This document shows positions 1 through 10,689 of a DNA stretch of 64,000 bases, piece by piece. Position numbers and translations under genes: made by a program. Origin of the DNA: Odobenus rosmarus divergens (lineage: Eukaryota > Chordata > Mammalia > Carnivora > Odobenidae). The DNA is taken from the NCBI RefSeq assembly GCF_000321225.1, contig NW_004450663.1:325531-389530 (forward strand), given 5' to 3'. Each line of letters starts with the position of its first letter. Within the stretch, counting starts at the first letter, position 1. The notes beneath the pieces are model-generated. The model did not search any database and was not told the origin of the DNA. It saw nothing but the letters and a program-made list of their open reading frames with translations.

Positions 1-95
1 GTGTTCAGAATGGTTTGATCCCTATTCAGCTGAATTCCTGAGACCAGACGAAATCCAGGTCTCCTACTCCTCCGCCATCTTGCTCCGCCCCTCAA

Positions 96-195
96 GAGTA
101 CACTTTTTGATGAGCACTGAGTAATGCATAGATTTGTACGCTTGAAACTAATATAACACTGTGTGTTAATTATTCTTCAATTAAAAAAATAATGT
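96..195 (+). mobile_element. L1 3' UTR tail
   Basis: The segment reads like the terminal 3' UTR of a laurasiatherian L1: GATGAGCACTGAGTAATGCAT, then a block around 'gaaactaatataacactgt', then 'cttcaattaaaaaaataatg' as the A-rich tail. Only the last ~100 bp are present. The sequence before it (1-95), which contains 'ctcctccgccatcttgctcc', was not assigned and may belong to another element cut by the window edge. Confidence 0.65.
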
Positions 196-1590
196 TTTTG
201 ATAAAGCAGAGATTCTTTCCAGTTAGCTTTCTAGTGTTTTCTCATTTGCTGATTTGCTCAATCTCCCAATGATCTGAATGTTTGGTTTGGGTAATAAATC
301 ATGGTCATGACACCACATCAAATGAAGATGATTTCATTTTTAGAGCAGTCCTAGAAATGACTTGTTAACCATCCACCAGGGCACTAGATGACAAACATTT
401 CCCTGGATAAAGCATCTACTATGGTCTACCATTACTGACTCAACAAAATTGTCCATCCCTTCCTCCCAGACAGATAATGAAGCAGCTTGTCTTTTCAGGG
501 ACTGATGCTGGGTTGTCAGGGAAAATTGAGTTTCTGAACCTGCCATATTTTGCTGTGGCCGAAATGTCACTATGGGACACAGCAGATTGTAGCAGCCAGA
601 CTTGGCTTCTCACTTCAGCGTATTTGTCTAGGACTCAAGACTCTACTTACGAGGCCTGGGGCAGCCTCTGTTGCCCAAGACTGCCAGGCTGAGGCTGCTT
701 CAGGGCTGGGATAGTGCCCTGCATTCTGGATATGCCTGGTCGCATAGAGTCCTGTCTGTTTTCTGACCCAGAAAAAGGCAGTGGATGGAACACAGGGAAA
801 TGATGGTAATTCCACATCTTCTCCAGTGTCCACCTAATTCCTACACATGGAAAAAGAGTGCCTAGAATGGAAAGTAGTCAGAAAACTGCAAAGAAATTAT
901 ACATAGTCTAGACCCTGGTTCTCAATCGGCAGAGGTAGGGCTGAGGTGGCCTTGGGGCATGAGAATGATCAAAATCACCTGCAAGGCTTCTGTCATATTA
1001 TCCAAGGCCCTCATTGAAGAGTATCAGAATAATTGGGTTGCCAGGGAAAGGTGGGCATGGGGGCTGGGGCGGGACAATTCTGAGATTGTTCTACTTGGAA
1101 TTTTAAAAAATCTTCCAGATTATTTTAATATACCTCTATCACTACCACTCTCAGAAAGATAATCCTTTCTCCAGCCCATTTTCTCACTAAAAACCTCTTC
1201 CACCATGCTGGTGCTGGATTCAATGACACTGTTATTATTACATCATATAGAAGAGAAAACTGGATGATGTTCAAGTTGATCCTGAAATTTAGTGCTTCTG
1301 ATCTCTTAATCAGATTTCTTTTTAATACTGTCCCAACATCCCAAACTCAGAACCCTTCAACCCCACCCCCCCACACACATATTCTCCCTATGACCCAGAG
1401 GGGATTCTGCACATCCCTTACAATCAATGCCGCTACCGTGGAGTGATTCCACAGATGGCTCTGAACTCATTTTGTTCATTCATCTCCTGATACTCTGTAG
1501 GGTCTGAAATCAAGACTCAAAGAAAGAAAATGGGGTCTTCAAGATGAACAAGCCTGCTAGCGCAAGACGGCCTAGCACTGAGGTTGATGT
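196..1590. other. Unassigned, mostly single-copy stretch
   Basis: No exon or confident repeat is recognised. Open frames here are under 90 residues and overlap on both strands. Positions about 912-1090 begin 'ctggttctcaatcggcagag', which loosely resembles the end of a hAT-type MER element, but the match is too weak to name. Confidence 0.4.
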
Positions 1591-1632
1591 AACTGTTGTG
1601 CATTTGTCTGATCACATTCATTACTAGTACCA

Positions 1633-1805
1633 TATTTATTTACTTGAGAGAGAAAGCTCACAAGCAATGGGGAAGAGCAGGGAGAGAGGGGAAGATGCAG
1701 ACTCCTCGCTGAGCAGGGACCCTGACTCAGTACTCGATCCCAGGGTCCTAGGATCATGACCTGAGCCAAAGGCAAACGCTTAACCAACTGAACCATCCAA
1801 GCACC
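1633..1805 (-). mobile_element. SINEC (CAN-SINE), antisense
   Basis: Reverse-strand CAN-SINE: 'atttatttacttgagagag' (tail complement), a purine-rich body, then 'gatcatgacctgagccaaag' and 'cttaaccaactgaaccatcc' (complement of the tRNA-like head with A and B boxes). It is diverged from consensus, so probably one of the older copies. It abuts the next SINEC. Confidence 0.9.
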
Positions 1806-1820
1806 ATCAGATACTTTTCT

Positions 1821-2013
1821 AAAAAGATTTTATTAATTTGAGAGAGAGAGAAAATGCAAGTGGGGGGAGCTACAGAGGGGGAGGGAGAGGGACAAGCCGA
1901 CTGCGTGCTGAGTGTGGAGCCCAACGTGGGGCTCCATCTCACGACCCTAAGACCATGACCTGAGCCGAAATCAAGAGTCGGACGCTTAACTGACTGAACC
2001 ACCCAGGCGCCGC
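1821..2013 (-). mobile_element. SINEC (CAN-SINE), antisense, with TSD
   Basis: Antisense CAN-SINE from 'aaaaagattttattaatttg' to 'gaaccacccaggcgccgc'. It is flanked by the 12-bp target-site duplication ATCAGATACTTT at 1806-1817 and 2015-2026. The left duplication touches the preceding SINEC, so this copy was inserted immediately beside it. Confidence 0.92.
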
Positions 2014-2026
2014 TATCAGATACTTT

Positions 2027-2423
2027 CGTGTGATGTGATCCATACTAATAGACAAATAACATGCCAACTTGTTATATAAATCACCTCCACCTTATTTTTA
2101 TCCAAACCTCATGCATGTCCAGGATGAGCAAAGAAACATACCTCTTTTCAAGGATCCACCGTACGAATAAAGAAGATGAAGTAAGTATACTATGGCAAAG
2201 TTACTCTGGAAAGTATTTGGCTATTCTAATGCCGTTTATGCAGAATTTGAAAAAAAGAACAGTGCCCCTACAAAGCCAACATTGATGTGCAGGTATTGTG
2301 CACTTTTTGCCTTATACTCATTCTCTTCTGGTAACAGGATCTCTGTTTTCCTTGTCGAGAATTATTCCATTCCCATCCATGTCATCCCAGCAGTCTGAAG
2401 GTAGAGATTTTGACCAAGACTGG
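2027..2423. other. Unassigned stretch
   Basis: No recognisable repeat or exon. Short frames only (up to about 110 residues, running into the MLT1 remnant), with no homology I recognise. Confidence 0.35.
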
Positions 2424-2878
2424 TGTATTGGTTGTCCTGGTGCAGCTGTAATAAATTATCTCAAACTAGTGGTTTATAGTTCAGAAAGTCCAAAGTCTAA
2501 AATGGTTCTTTGGAGGCTAAAATCAGGGTGTCAGCAGGCAGGGCCAATTCCTTTTGGAGGCCCTAGGAGGAGAGTATATTTGTTATTACTTCCAGCTTGT
2601 CCAACATGCCTGCAACCCTTGACTTGTGCCACTTGAATCTCTGAATCCATTGCCACATGGCCTGACCTCTGACCCTCCTGCCTCCCTCTTATAAGGACCT
2701 ATGTGATTACACTGGGCTCACCCACATAGTCCAGGATAATCTTTCTATCTCAAGATCCTTAACTTAATCACATCCGCAAAGTCTCTCTTGCCATGTAAGG
2801 TGTATCATATTCATAGGTTCCTGGGATTCAGGCATGGACATTTTGGGGGGGACTATTGATTAGCCAGCCTACCACAAC
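2424..2878 (-). mobile_element. MLT1-type MaLR LTR, antisense
   Basis: Matches the complement of an MLT1-type LTR: 'gtattggttgtcctggtgca' start, 'agtggtttatagttcagaaa', 'cctcttataaggacctatgt', 'aacttaatcacatccgcaaa', ending 'gccagcctaccacaac'. The terminal region corresponds to the '...aggaaactaatac' end of the family. Old and diverged; no internal ERVL sequence is attached. Confidence 0.7.
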
Positions 2879-2924
2879 TAACAAATCAAAACACCAAATT
2901 TTCCCAGCAACAGTCACAGTGTTG

Positions 2925-3212
2925 GGTGAGCAAAGGGGCCCAGGTTGGTCCAATCAGGGGGAATCCTGGGACATGGGCAGGTGCTAATACAAAGAGGCTT
3001 TCTCTGCTGGCCTTGGAATTGGGGGGGTGGGTGTTGGGCTCACACCTGGTCCACTGTAGATATCCTGCTACCCCTGGGGAAGAGCTTGTCTCTGAGCAAG
3101 AGGCACCACATTGATTGAGATGCTGGCCAGGTCTACATCTGGGCTTTCCATTTTGAAAGTCGGTTGAAATTTTTCTTTTTGTCATTTGCAGTGGGAGAAA
3201 AAAAGTCCTCCT
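2925..3212 (+). mobile_element. Possible MaLR-type LTR remnant, sense
   Basis: Contains 'ggttggtccaatcaggggga' near its start and ends with a segment resembling the 'tttctgtcacttgcaaccaa..agtcct' terminus of some MLT1-like LTRs ('tttttgtcatttgcagtggg', 'aaagtcctcctaa'). The middle is too diverged to confirm. Confidence 0.4.
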
Positions 3213-3239
3213 AATTGTTAAAATTAATAATTTTATTGA

Positions 3240-3425
3240 TATCTTACTTTCTACCTAGTACTCTGCTAAGAGTTTTACCTTGGATCATTCTCACTTTGTC
3301 TTCACACAGACCTATAAGGTGGTACTTGTTTATCTATGAAGGCTTGAGGCTTAAAGAAGTCGAGTGCCCACCTCAGGGACACAGATGGCAGTCTGTTTTC
3401 AGAGGTTTAACCACTGTGCTAAAAA
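3240..3425 (-). mobile_element. MIR, antisense
   Basis: Pattern of antisense MIR: 'tctgctaagagttttacctt', a decayed 'cctataaggtgg', then 'cagaggtttaaccactgtgc' corresponding to the tRNA-like head. Ancient and diverged. Confidence 0.55.
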
Positions 3426-3495
3426 TTACGGTGTGATGTTGAAGGAAAAGGCTGGGGAAAATGGCAGGGTCTTTATAATGAAATTGTAACAATGT

Positions 3496-3544
3496 CTCTA
3501 TCTCCTTCTCTCTCTCAAATAAATAAATAAAATCTTTAAAAAAA
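3496..3544 (+). mobile_element. Extremely 5'-truncated SINEC tail with TSD
   Basis: Only the CT-rich end and tail of a SINEC remain ('tctctctcaaataaataaat' then 'aaaatctttaaaaaa'). An 8-bp direct repeat AACAATGT flanks it at 3488-3495 and 3545-3552, which suggests a genuine insertion of a ~49-bp fragment rather than deletion of a longer copy. Confidence 0.7.
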
Positions 3545-3619
3545 AACAATGTAAACAAATTATGTAAAGCAACCGTAACAAGAAAAGGAGGTATTTCTTG
3601 GGGGCACTAGGATTCCTTT

Positions 3620-3662
3620 TGTGTGTGTGTGTGTGTGTATTCTATATATAAAAAATATAATT
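3620..3662. repeat. (GT)n then AT-rich microsatellite
   Basis: A run of GT dinucleotides followed by 'ctatatataaaaaatataat'. Confidence 0.9.
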
Positions 3663-4164
3663 AGAATTTATCACTTTTTAATTGGGAAATTGTTTTTATT
3701 TGACCAGAGATGACCCGTTCCCTGCAAAACTGTGTTTGAATGTCAGTTTTGTGAAGAAAGAATGGCATATAAGATTGGGAACCTATGATGCTAATTGTGC
3801 ATTGACTCTCCTTCTTCCTGGGGCTGGGGCTAGAGGTGCACATGTGTGCATCACCCATGGTGCTGCTGACACTAATAGGAAATTTACTTTTTTTTTTTTT
3901 CTGGCAGAGCACTGGTTGACTAGGTCTCTCAAAGATGTAACTATAATAGGGTTTTGAAATGAATTTGTTTTCTAGCAAATATAAAACTCAAATGTGTGTA
4001 TATGTGTATATACATCTACTTACATACATGTGGGTCTGTACATAATTATATCATGAGAACTCTCTCAACTTGCCATTTAGATACTACTTTGGCAAATGAA
4101 TTCCTTTTTGGTTTCTCCATCTCATAATGTCTTTAACTTGAGGTGACATGAACTTGACATTTTG

Positions 4165-4438
4165 GGGGCAGATACTGTGTACAAGGCATATTGTCAGGTC
4201 ATTTGATCATATCATCTCATTTAAAAAACTCTGTGAGATGGGAAAAAACTTTATTTTTTTAGATGAGGAACCTGCAGCGAGGAGGTCACACAATTTGCTC
4301 AAGGTCACACAACAAGTAAGGGTAAGAGGTGGGACTCAGACTGGGTCCATCTACCTCCAAAGAACATACACTTTTCACTCTATGGTCTGCATGTCTGAAA
4401 TCCTGGAGGTTTACACTAAGCATCCCATGGCTCAGTGT
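4165..4438 (-). mobile_element. MIR, antisense
   Basis: Strong antisense MIR core: 'tagatgaggaacctgcagcg', 'gctcaaggtcacacaacaag', 'gggactcagactgggtccat'. These match the complement of the MIR core ('gatgaggaaactgaggc...ttgcccaaggtcacacagct...'). Confidence 0.8.
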
Positions 4439-4457
4439 ACAAATGTAAGCTGTCTTG

Positions 4458-4671
4458 GGGCGCCTGGCTGGCTCAGTTGTTAAGCGTCTGCCTTCGGCTC
4501 AGGTCATGATCCCAGGGTCCTGGGATCGAGCCCCGCATCAGGCTCCCTGCTCAGCGGGAAGCCTGCTTCTCCCTCTCCCCCTCCCCCTGCTTGTGTTCCC
4601 TCTCTCGCTGTGTCTCTCTCTGTCAAATAAATAAATAAAATCTTGAAAACACACACACACACTCACAAAAA
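4458..4671 (+). mobile_element. Young SINEC with 19-bp TSD
   Basis: Near-consensus CAN-SINE: 'gcgcctggctggctcagttg', 'ttcggctcaggtcatgatcc', 'gggatcgagccccgcatcag', CT-rich body with 'cttgtgttccctctctcgct', and 'aataaataaataaaatcttg' tail ending in an AC run. Flanked by a perfect 19-bp duplication ACAAATGTAAGCTGTCTTG at 4439-4457 and 4672-4690. It inserted next to the antisense MIR. Low divergence and a perfect duplication suggest a recent insertion. Confidence 0.97.
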
Positions 4672-4779
4672 ACAAATGTAAGCTGTCTTGTGTCATCCTT
4701 ACTCTCTCATTTATGCTTGCTTGTTATGATCATACAGCTTTGTATTTATACAGAACCTCATACTGAGAAGTAAGAATTA

Positions 4780-4915
4780 GGGGTCCATGTGGACTTCAGA
4801 ATTAGATCTGGGTTTAGGTCCTGGCCCTACTAAATCCTAGCCATGCGACGTTGGGCAAGTTATGTAACCAGGGCAAACTCTGGTTTGCTCATTTGAAAAT
4901 CGAGAAGATACAGAG
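4780..4915 (+). mobile_element. MIR, sense
   Basis: Sense MIR features: 'ggacttcagaattagatctg', 'gcgacgttgggcaagttatg' and 'gctcatttgaaaatcgagaa', equivalent to the 'tgtgaccttgggcaagttac...ctcatctgtaaaatgg' core. Confidence 0.65.
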
Positions 4916-4920
4916 TATTT

Positions 4921-5035
4921 TCCGGCCAGCTTAGTCAGGAGAATATTTTGTTCTACTGGTTGTGAGTTTGAGCCCCATATTGGGTATTGAGATTACTAAA
5001 AATAAATAAATAAACATTTTAAAAATTTTTTAAAA
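4921..5035 (+). mobile_element. Old SINEC-type element
   Basis: 'gttgtgagtttgagccccat' followed by 'attgggtattgagattact' and 'aaaaataaataaataaacat' matches the older CAN-SINE form that lacks the long CT-rich body. It ends about 20 bp before the Tigger1 terminus. Confidence 0.7.
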
Positions 5036-5669
5036 AATGAGAAAAGGGAAAATACAGGCATACCTCAGAGATACTGCAGGCTCAGTTCCAGACCACTGCA
5101 ATAAAACAAGTACGATGATTTTTTTAGTTTCCCAGAGCATGTAAAAGTTATGTTTATACTACACTGTAGTCCATTAAGTGTGCCATAGCATTATGGGTTA
5201 AAAAACAATGTACAGACCTTAATTAAAAAATACTTTCTTGCTGCAAAGTGCTAACCATCATCTGAGATTTCAGTGAGTCATAATCATTTCATTAGTGGAG
5301 GGTCTTGCCTCCATGTTGATGGCTGCTGACTGATCAGGATGGTGGTTGCTAGAGTGGAAGGGGGGGAGGTCTGGCAATTTCTAAAAATAAGACAACAGTG
5401 AAGTTTGCTGTATCAATTGACTGTTCCTTTCACAGATGCTTTCTATGTAGCATGTGATGCTGTTTGGTAACATTTTAGCCCATTGAAACTTCTTTCAAAA
5501 GTGGAGTCAATCCTCCCAAACCCTGCAGTTGTTTTATCAACTAAGTTTATGTGCTATTCTAAATCCTTTGTTGTCTTTTCAATAATATTCACATCTTCAC
5601 GAGGAGTAGATTCCGTCTCAAGAAACCAATCACATTGTTTCGCTCATCCATAAGAAACAACTCCTGATC

Positions 5670-5884
5670 AGGGCACCTGAGTGGCTCAGTGGGTTAAGTG
5701 TCTGGCTCTTGATTTTGGCTCAGGTCATGATCTTCGGGTCGTGGGACTGGCCCCTGAGTCAGGCTCTGTGCTCAGCGTGGAGTCTGCTTGTCCCTCTCCT
5801 TCTGCTCCTCCCCCTGCATCCCTGTGCTCACTCTCAAATAAATAAATAATTAATTAATTAATTAAATCTCAAAAAGAAAAAAAA
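5670..5884 (+). mobile_element. SINEC inside Tigger1
   Basis: Sense SINEC ('gggcacctgagtggctcagt' ... 'caggtcatgatcttcgggtc' ... 'aaataaataaataattaatt'). The host sequence AAGAAACAACTCCTGATC (5652-5669) is repeated with three differences as AAGAAGCGACTCCTGGTC (5885-5902). The mismatches in the 18-bp duplication make it older than the copy at 4458. Confidence 0.95.
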
Positions 5885-6369
5885 AAGAAGCGACTCCTGG
5901 TCTATTTAAGTTTTATCATGGGATTGTAGCAATTAAGGATCCATTTCTAATTCCAGTTCTGTTGCTATTTCTACCACATCTGCAGTTACTTCCTCCACTC
6001 AAGTCCAGAACCTCTCAAAGTCATTCCTGAGGGTTAGGATCAACTTCTTCCAAACTCCTGTTCATGTCAAAATTTGGCCTCTCCTCATGAATCATGAATG
6101 TTCTCAATGGCATGTAGAATGCTGAATCCTTTCCTGAAGGTTTGCAGCTCTCTTTGCACAGATCCATCAGAGGAATCGCTATCTATGCACGTATAGCCTC
6201 ACAAAATGTATTTCTTAAATAATAACCCTTGAAAGTCAAAATGACTTCTTGATCCATGGGCTGCAGAATGGATTCTTTGTCGGCAGGCATGAAAACAACC
6301 TTAATCTGATGGTACATCTGCATGAGCTCTTTGTTCACCAGGCACAGTATCAATAAGCAATAATATTTT

Positions 6370-6557
6370 TTTTTATTTTTTAAATTAAATTAAATTTTAT
6401 TATGTTATGTTAGTCACCATACAATACATCATTAGTTTTTGATGTAGTGATCCATGATTCATTGTTTTCGTACAACACCCAGTGCTCCATGCAGTACATG
6501 CCCTCCTTAATGCCCATCACCGGGTTAATCCATCCCCCTCTAAAACCCTCAGTTTGT
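6370..6557 (-). mobile_element. 5'-truncated L1, antisense, inside Tigger1
   Basis: A poly-T start followed by 'catcattagtttttgatgta', 'caacacccagtgctccatgc' and 'ccctccttaatgcccatcac' is the complement of the carnivore L1 3' end; the same segment occurs at 42790-42920. Flanked by a 12-bp duplication CAATAATATTTT at 6358-6369 and 6558-6569. It landed just after the LLLID-encoding part of the transposase. Confidence 0.9.
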
Positions 6558-7850
6558 CAATAATATTTTAAAAGAAATCTTTTTTCTGAGCTATAGGTTT
6601 CAACAATGGGCTTAACATATTTATCAAACCATTGTAAACAGACGAGCTTTCGCTCAGGCTTTGTGGTTCTATTAATAGAGCTCAGGCAGAGCAGATTAAG
6701 TATAATTTTTCAGGACCCTAGGATTTTTGGAATAGTAAATGAGCATTAGCTCAACTTAAAGTCATCAGCTGCGCTAGCCCCTAACAAGAGAGCCAGCCTC
6801 TCTTTTGATGCTTTGAAGCCAGGCATTGACTTCTCTCTAGCTATGAACGTCTTGAGTAGCATCTTCTTCTAATAGAAGGCCATTCTGTCTACATTGAACA
6901 TCTTCTGTTTAGCGTAGCCACCTTCATTACTGATCTTAGCTAGATCTTCTGGATAATTTACTGCAGCTCTACATCAGCAACCTGATACTTCACCTTGCAC
7001 TTTGATGCTATGGAGACAGCTTCTTTCCTTAAACCTCATGAACCAATCTCTACTAACTTCTTACTTTCCTTCTGCAGCTTCCTCACCTCCCTCAGCCTTC
7101 ACCGAAGTGAAGAGAGTTAGGGCATTGCTCTGGGTTAGGCTTTGGCTTAAGAGAATGTTGTGGCTGGTTTGATCTTCTCTCCAGACCATTAAAGCTTTTT
7201 CCCAATCAGCAATAAGGCTGTCTTGCTTTCTTATTTGTATGTTCACAGGAGTAGCACTTTTAATTTCCTTCAAGAACTTTTCCTTTGCATTCCCAACTCT
7301 GCTAGTTGTTTGGTGCAAGAAGCCTAGTTTTTAGCTTTTCTCGACTTTGGACATGTCTTCTCCCTAGGCTTAATCATTTCTAGCTTTTGATTTAAAGTGA
7401 GAGAGGTGAGACTCTTCCCTTCACTTGAATACTTACTGCCCCGCTGTAAGGCTACTGATTAGCCTAATTTCAATAATGTGTTCTCAGGGAATAGGGATTG
7501 CCCAAGGAGATGGGGAGAGACTGACGCTAGTCACTGTAGCAGTCAGAACACACATTTATCAATTAATTTCCCTGTCTTATATGGGTGTGATGTGTGGCAT
7601 CTTCATAAAATTATAATAGTAATATCAAAGATTGATGATCATAGATCATCGTAAAAGTATAATAATAATGAAAGAGCTCAAAATATGGTAAGCATTACCA
7701 AAATGTGACACAGAGACATGAAGTAAGAAATGATGTTGGGAAAATGGTGCCAGTAGGCTTGCTCGGTACAGAGTTGCCACAAACCTTCAATTTGTAAAAA
7801 AAAAAAAAAAGCACAGTATCTGTGAAGCATAATAAAATGAGGTATGCCTG

Positions 7851-8820
7851 TGATTGCCTCCTTGTAAAGGTTGCTGTGAGCAGTCACAAAGAGATGCATC
7901 CAAAGTTTATCTCACTGGAAGCTGGGTAAGTGCTTGCTTTTTTTTTTTTTTTCTTTTTTCTTATCCTTTCAGAATAGTTCCGTGAATGTGGCCTGATGTA
8001 GTAGTTAAATTAAATTAGATTTTAAAACCTTCTTTTCTCGTCCCTGATTTCTTCCTTCTTTCACAAAGAATCACACACAAGACAAGGAATAGCTGGTATT
8101 ATGACGAAAATATTCCATCTTTCTGGCAAAGACAGAATTCATGCCATAGATCAGAACTGTGTGGCAGGTTTCATTTTTATAGCCTGGTGAGTGGCACATT
8201 TTGCTTCTTGTGTTTGCTTTTATCTTGAGGTCAAAGAAATGATGCAATACATTATCACAAGTGCCTGCCCTTCATTTCCTGAACATCTGTGTTCAGAGCA
8301 TATGTCTGCAGAGACAAGTGGATTCATCTTGCTGGTGCCTGGTCTCTTATGTGCTGGCTCCTTTGAAGCATGGTACATTTATTTTGACTATTTCTGCCAA
8401 ATAATGACAAGTTTAACGGGAAATCAGAAAAAGAAAGTCTTCGTTTTCCATCTGGAAAGAATTCTGAGATGTTTATTAGCCACCTTCTCCCTTTTCCCTC
8501 CCAAGGTTTAAATATGTTCAAGAACCACCAGACCTGAAGTGAAGTTATTACTACTGGCTTATCTTGAGCAAATTTTGGCTTGTAGATAAACACCCATGTA
8601 GTCTGAATTTCTTCCATAATAGGCTTAAAATATAAGAGTATAATTAGTGAGTCCTGAAGTTGAATGAATTTACAAGCATGCAAACTCCTGGGATAAGCCA
8701 AGTGCCTGTGGCAATACCCCATCCTAACGAGAGGCTTTTCAGGGATTTTCTGAAAAAGGATACTCATCAGTCAGTGCCCCAACGTGGTTGTGTTGTTAGA
8801 GGCTCTCTTTAGCCCATCAT
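7851..8820. other. Unassigned stretch with T-rich tract
   Basis: A poly-T/CT tract lies at 7938-7967. The rest shows no repeat or exon I recognise; a 147-residue minus frame at 8324-8767 has no recognisable domain and overlaps a plus frame. Confidence 0.4.
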
Positions 8821-8824
8821 CCAG

Positions 8825-9095
8825 GTAAGAAGTCTGATATCTAGGAGGTGTCCTTGATACCTCCTTCTTTCTCTCCCCAGCATCAAGTCCTGTGAGTTTT
8901 ACACATTTCCGTTATCTGCCAATTAGGCATCCAATCACCTTCTATTATGTGCTGTTCTACCCTCTATTTACTCTGCAGCCAACTGTGAGTTTTTCCACAC
9001 ACAAATACCAGCACATAACAATCTACTCACTATTGTACCCCCATTATGCAGCACCATGCCTGGCACCTGCTAGATATTCAGTAATGAATCATGGC
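8825..9095 (+). mobile_element. L2 3' end, sense
   Basis: Ends with 'gcagcaccatgcctggcacc' and 'ttcagtaatgaa', the classic L2 3' terminus. Upstream 'agcatcaagtcctgtgagtt' matches an earlier part of the L2 3' region, so there is an internal deletion between the two parts. Confidence 0.7.
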
Positions 9096-10689
9096 ATGCT
9101 GATGAGTGGCTGACAAAGCAAACCATGGCATTTCAGGCAAATTTCACCTTAATTTTCCTTACCTGAGATGACTATTGATATATATATATATATTATTCAT
9201 CGGACTGAGGAACCGAATACATATGATCCAGATTCACGTACAAAGTACCAAAGACCAGCAAGGCTACTTAATTCGATAAAAATTTTATTTTCCAATAGAA
9301 TAAATCTCTCTTAAAGACTTTTTATAAAGAAAAAGAACCTTCCTCTAGTCTTAAAATAATCTTCATTCTGGTGGGCCAATATGATACCTGGCAATGAGTA
9401 AAGTCAGGACGTGAAGATCATGTTAGGATGAGTGTCTCAAATTCCATGACACTAAAAGGTACAGGGCTGTGTGCTGGGGAACACGACATGCTAGGCTCAG
9501 GGAGAAACTTGGCACTTCCGCCCATGCAACACTTTAAATTGAATGATGAGGGAAGTGGGGAAACATATAATGTTTATGCTTTCCAAAGTTTATGTTATAT
9601 CCACCAAATCCTTGTTTTAATTCTATGCAATTTCTTGTTGAATTTATTTTATGTGCCTTGCTTACATCTCGATAATAAAAGAAAATCATTCACTCCTACA
9701 CATTGGATCAATTTCCTACAGCAATTGCTCTAATTTGACTTTTGTTTTACAGACATGTAATTCTGTTAAGTTTCATTTCCTTAGTGAGTTTTTGAGGGAG
9801 TTTGGGCATTTGTTTTATGCGATTTCAGCATCATGCTTTATTTACGTCTTTAAATTGAAATATCTTTAAATTGAAACATCTTCAGTCTTGCCTTGTTCCC
9901 CCATATTGTGCGTGAATATACATGGGAGCTGTGCTTGGGATCCACTTAAATGTTCTTCTTGAAGCCTACTGAGTTTCTGGTCCGATATTACAGGGTTGCT
10001 CCAAAAATGGATTATGATTACAGGACTCAGGTTTGTTTTTTTTTTCCCTGAAAGTTTTCAGTGGCTTTTTAAATTTAATTTTCTTGAAAATTATGCCTTC
10101 ATCTTATGACCAATCTTTCTCAGGTCCTGTGGCACAGGGGGGTTCTTCAGCATCATCCTCAAGTTCTAGAATTTTCTCAGTGGTGCTTTGTCCATTAACA
10201 GTTGTTAGGTGTTTTTTGAGGGGGAATGAAAACCTATGTCACCATCTTGGTGATACCACTCCTCCCACCCTGTTTTCAAGTATTTTTCATGCTCCAATTA
10301 ATCCTTCCCCCCGAGATCCTTCTTTCCAATATCCTAATTGAATCTGGACTCTTTGCTCCCTAAAAATGGTTTCCTAGCACCTGTTCTCTGGATTGGGTTA
10401 AATTCATTACTTTCTGGAAGCCATGTCTTCCTCTTGGTTTCTACTTTCATTTTCACTGGTGTATATCCTCAAATAACTTCCTAAAATTGGATGTGAGGGT
10501 TATAAACTTTATTCATTATCGATCCAGACAGTTTGGCTGCATATAAACTTCTGGATTGGAAAAGTATTTTTTCCTTCATAACTTTGAAATTCTTTCTCTA
10601 TTTTTTTTTTTTTTTTTTTGGCCTCCAGTGTTCCTGAGGCTCTGGCCTTTATTCCTGGGTAGAGAAACTAATTTTCTCTCTGTAAGATT
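9096..10689. other. Unassigned, AT-rich stretch
   Basis: Contains a TA run near 9178-9193, a poly-T at 10592-10619, and no identified exon. The part near 10440-10640 ('gacagtttggctgcatataa', 'ttctggattggaaaagtatt') resembles an old interspersed repeat I cannot name. Confidence 0.4.

Larger units (their letters stand above)
5500..7440 (-). pseudogene. Decayed Tigger1 transposase
   Basis: This is the broken transposase of the Tigger1 copy. The longest open piece, 7061-7318 (85 residues), lies in the N-terminal CENP-B-like DNA-binding part and contains '[17 protein letters not shown]' and 'DQTSHNI'. The DDE/D-type catalytic aspartates can still be traced in separate reading pieces on the minus strand: 'FNVD' at about 6886-6902, 'LLLID' at about 6346-6366, and 'SILQPMDQ' at about 6250-6275. 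Frameshifts, stops, a SINEC (5670-5884) and a truncated L1 (6370-6557) break the frame, so it cannot encode a working enzyme. No sign of domestication. Confidence 0.9.
5055..7850 (-). mobile_element. Tigger1 DNA transposon, near full length
   Basis: Both terminal inverted repeats are visible: CAGGCATACCTC at 5055-5066 and GAGGTATGCCTG at 7839-7850, with a TA just outside the left end (5053-5054) and TG outside the right (a decayed TA). The interior matches Tigger1 throughout ('aaaacaatgtacagacctta', 'gatggctgctgactgatcag', 'aaccttcaatttgtaaaaaa'). The transposase frame runs on the minus strand. Removing two later insertions (SINEC with its duplication, and an L1 fragment) leaves about 2.36 kb, close to the ~2.4 kb autonomous element. 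Tigger1 is a pogo/Tc1-mariner family element inactive in mammals today. Confidence 0.95.

Noticed and set aside
2298..2636. 112-residue frame
   Set aside because: Its second half is antisense MLT1 LTR sequence; no domain.
4458..4530. tRNA-like sequence with A and B box
   Set aside because: It is the head of a SINEC, not a functional tRNA gene; the same applies to every SINEC here.
8324..8767. 147-residue minus-strand open frame
   Set aside because: No domain, overlaps a plus-strand frame of similar size, and no splice-like boundary. Chance frame.
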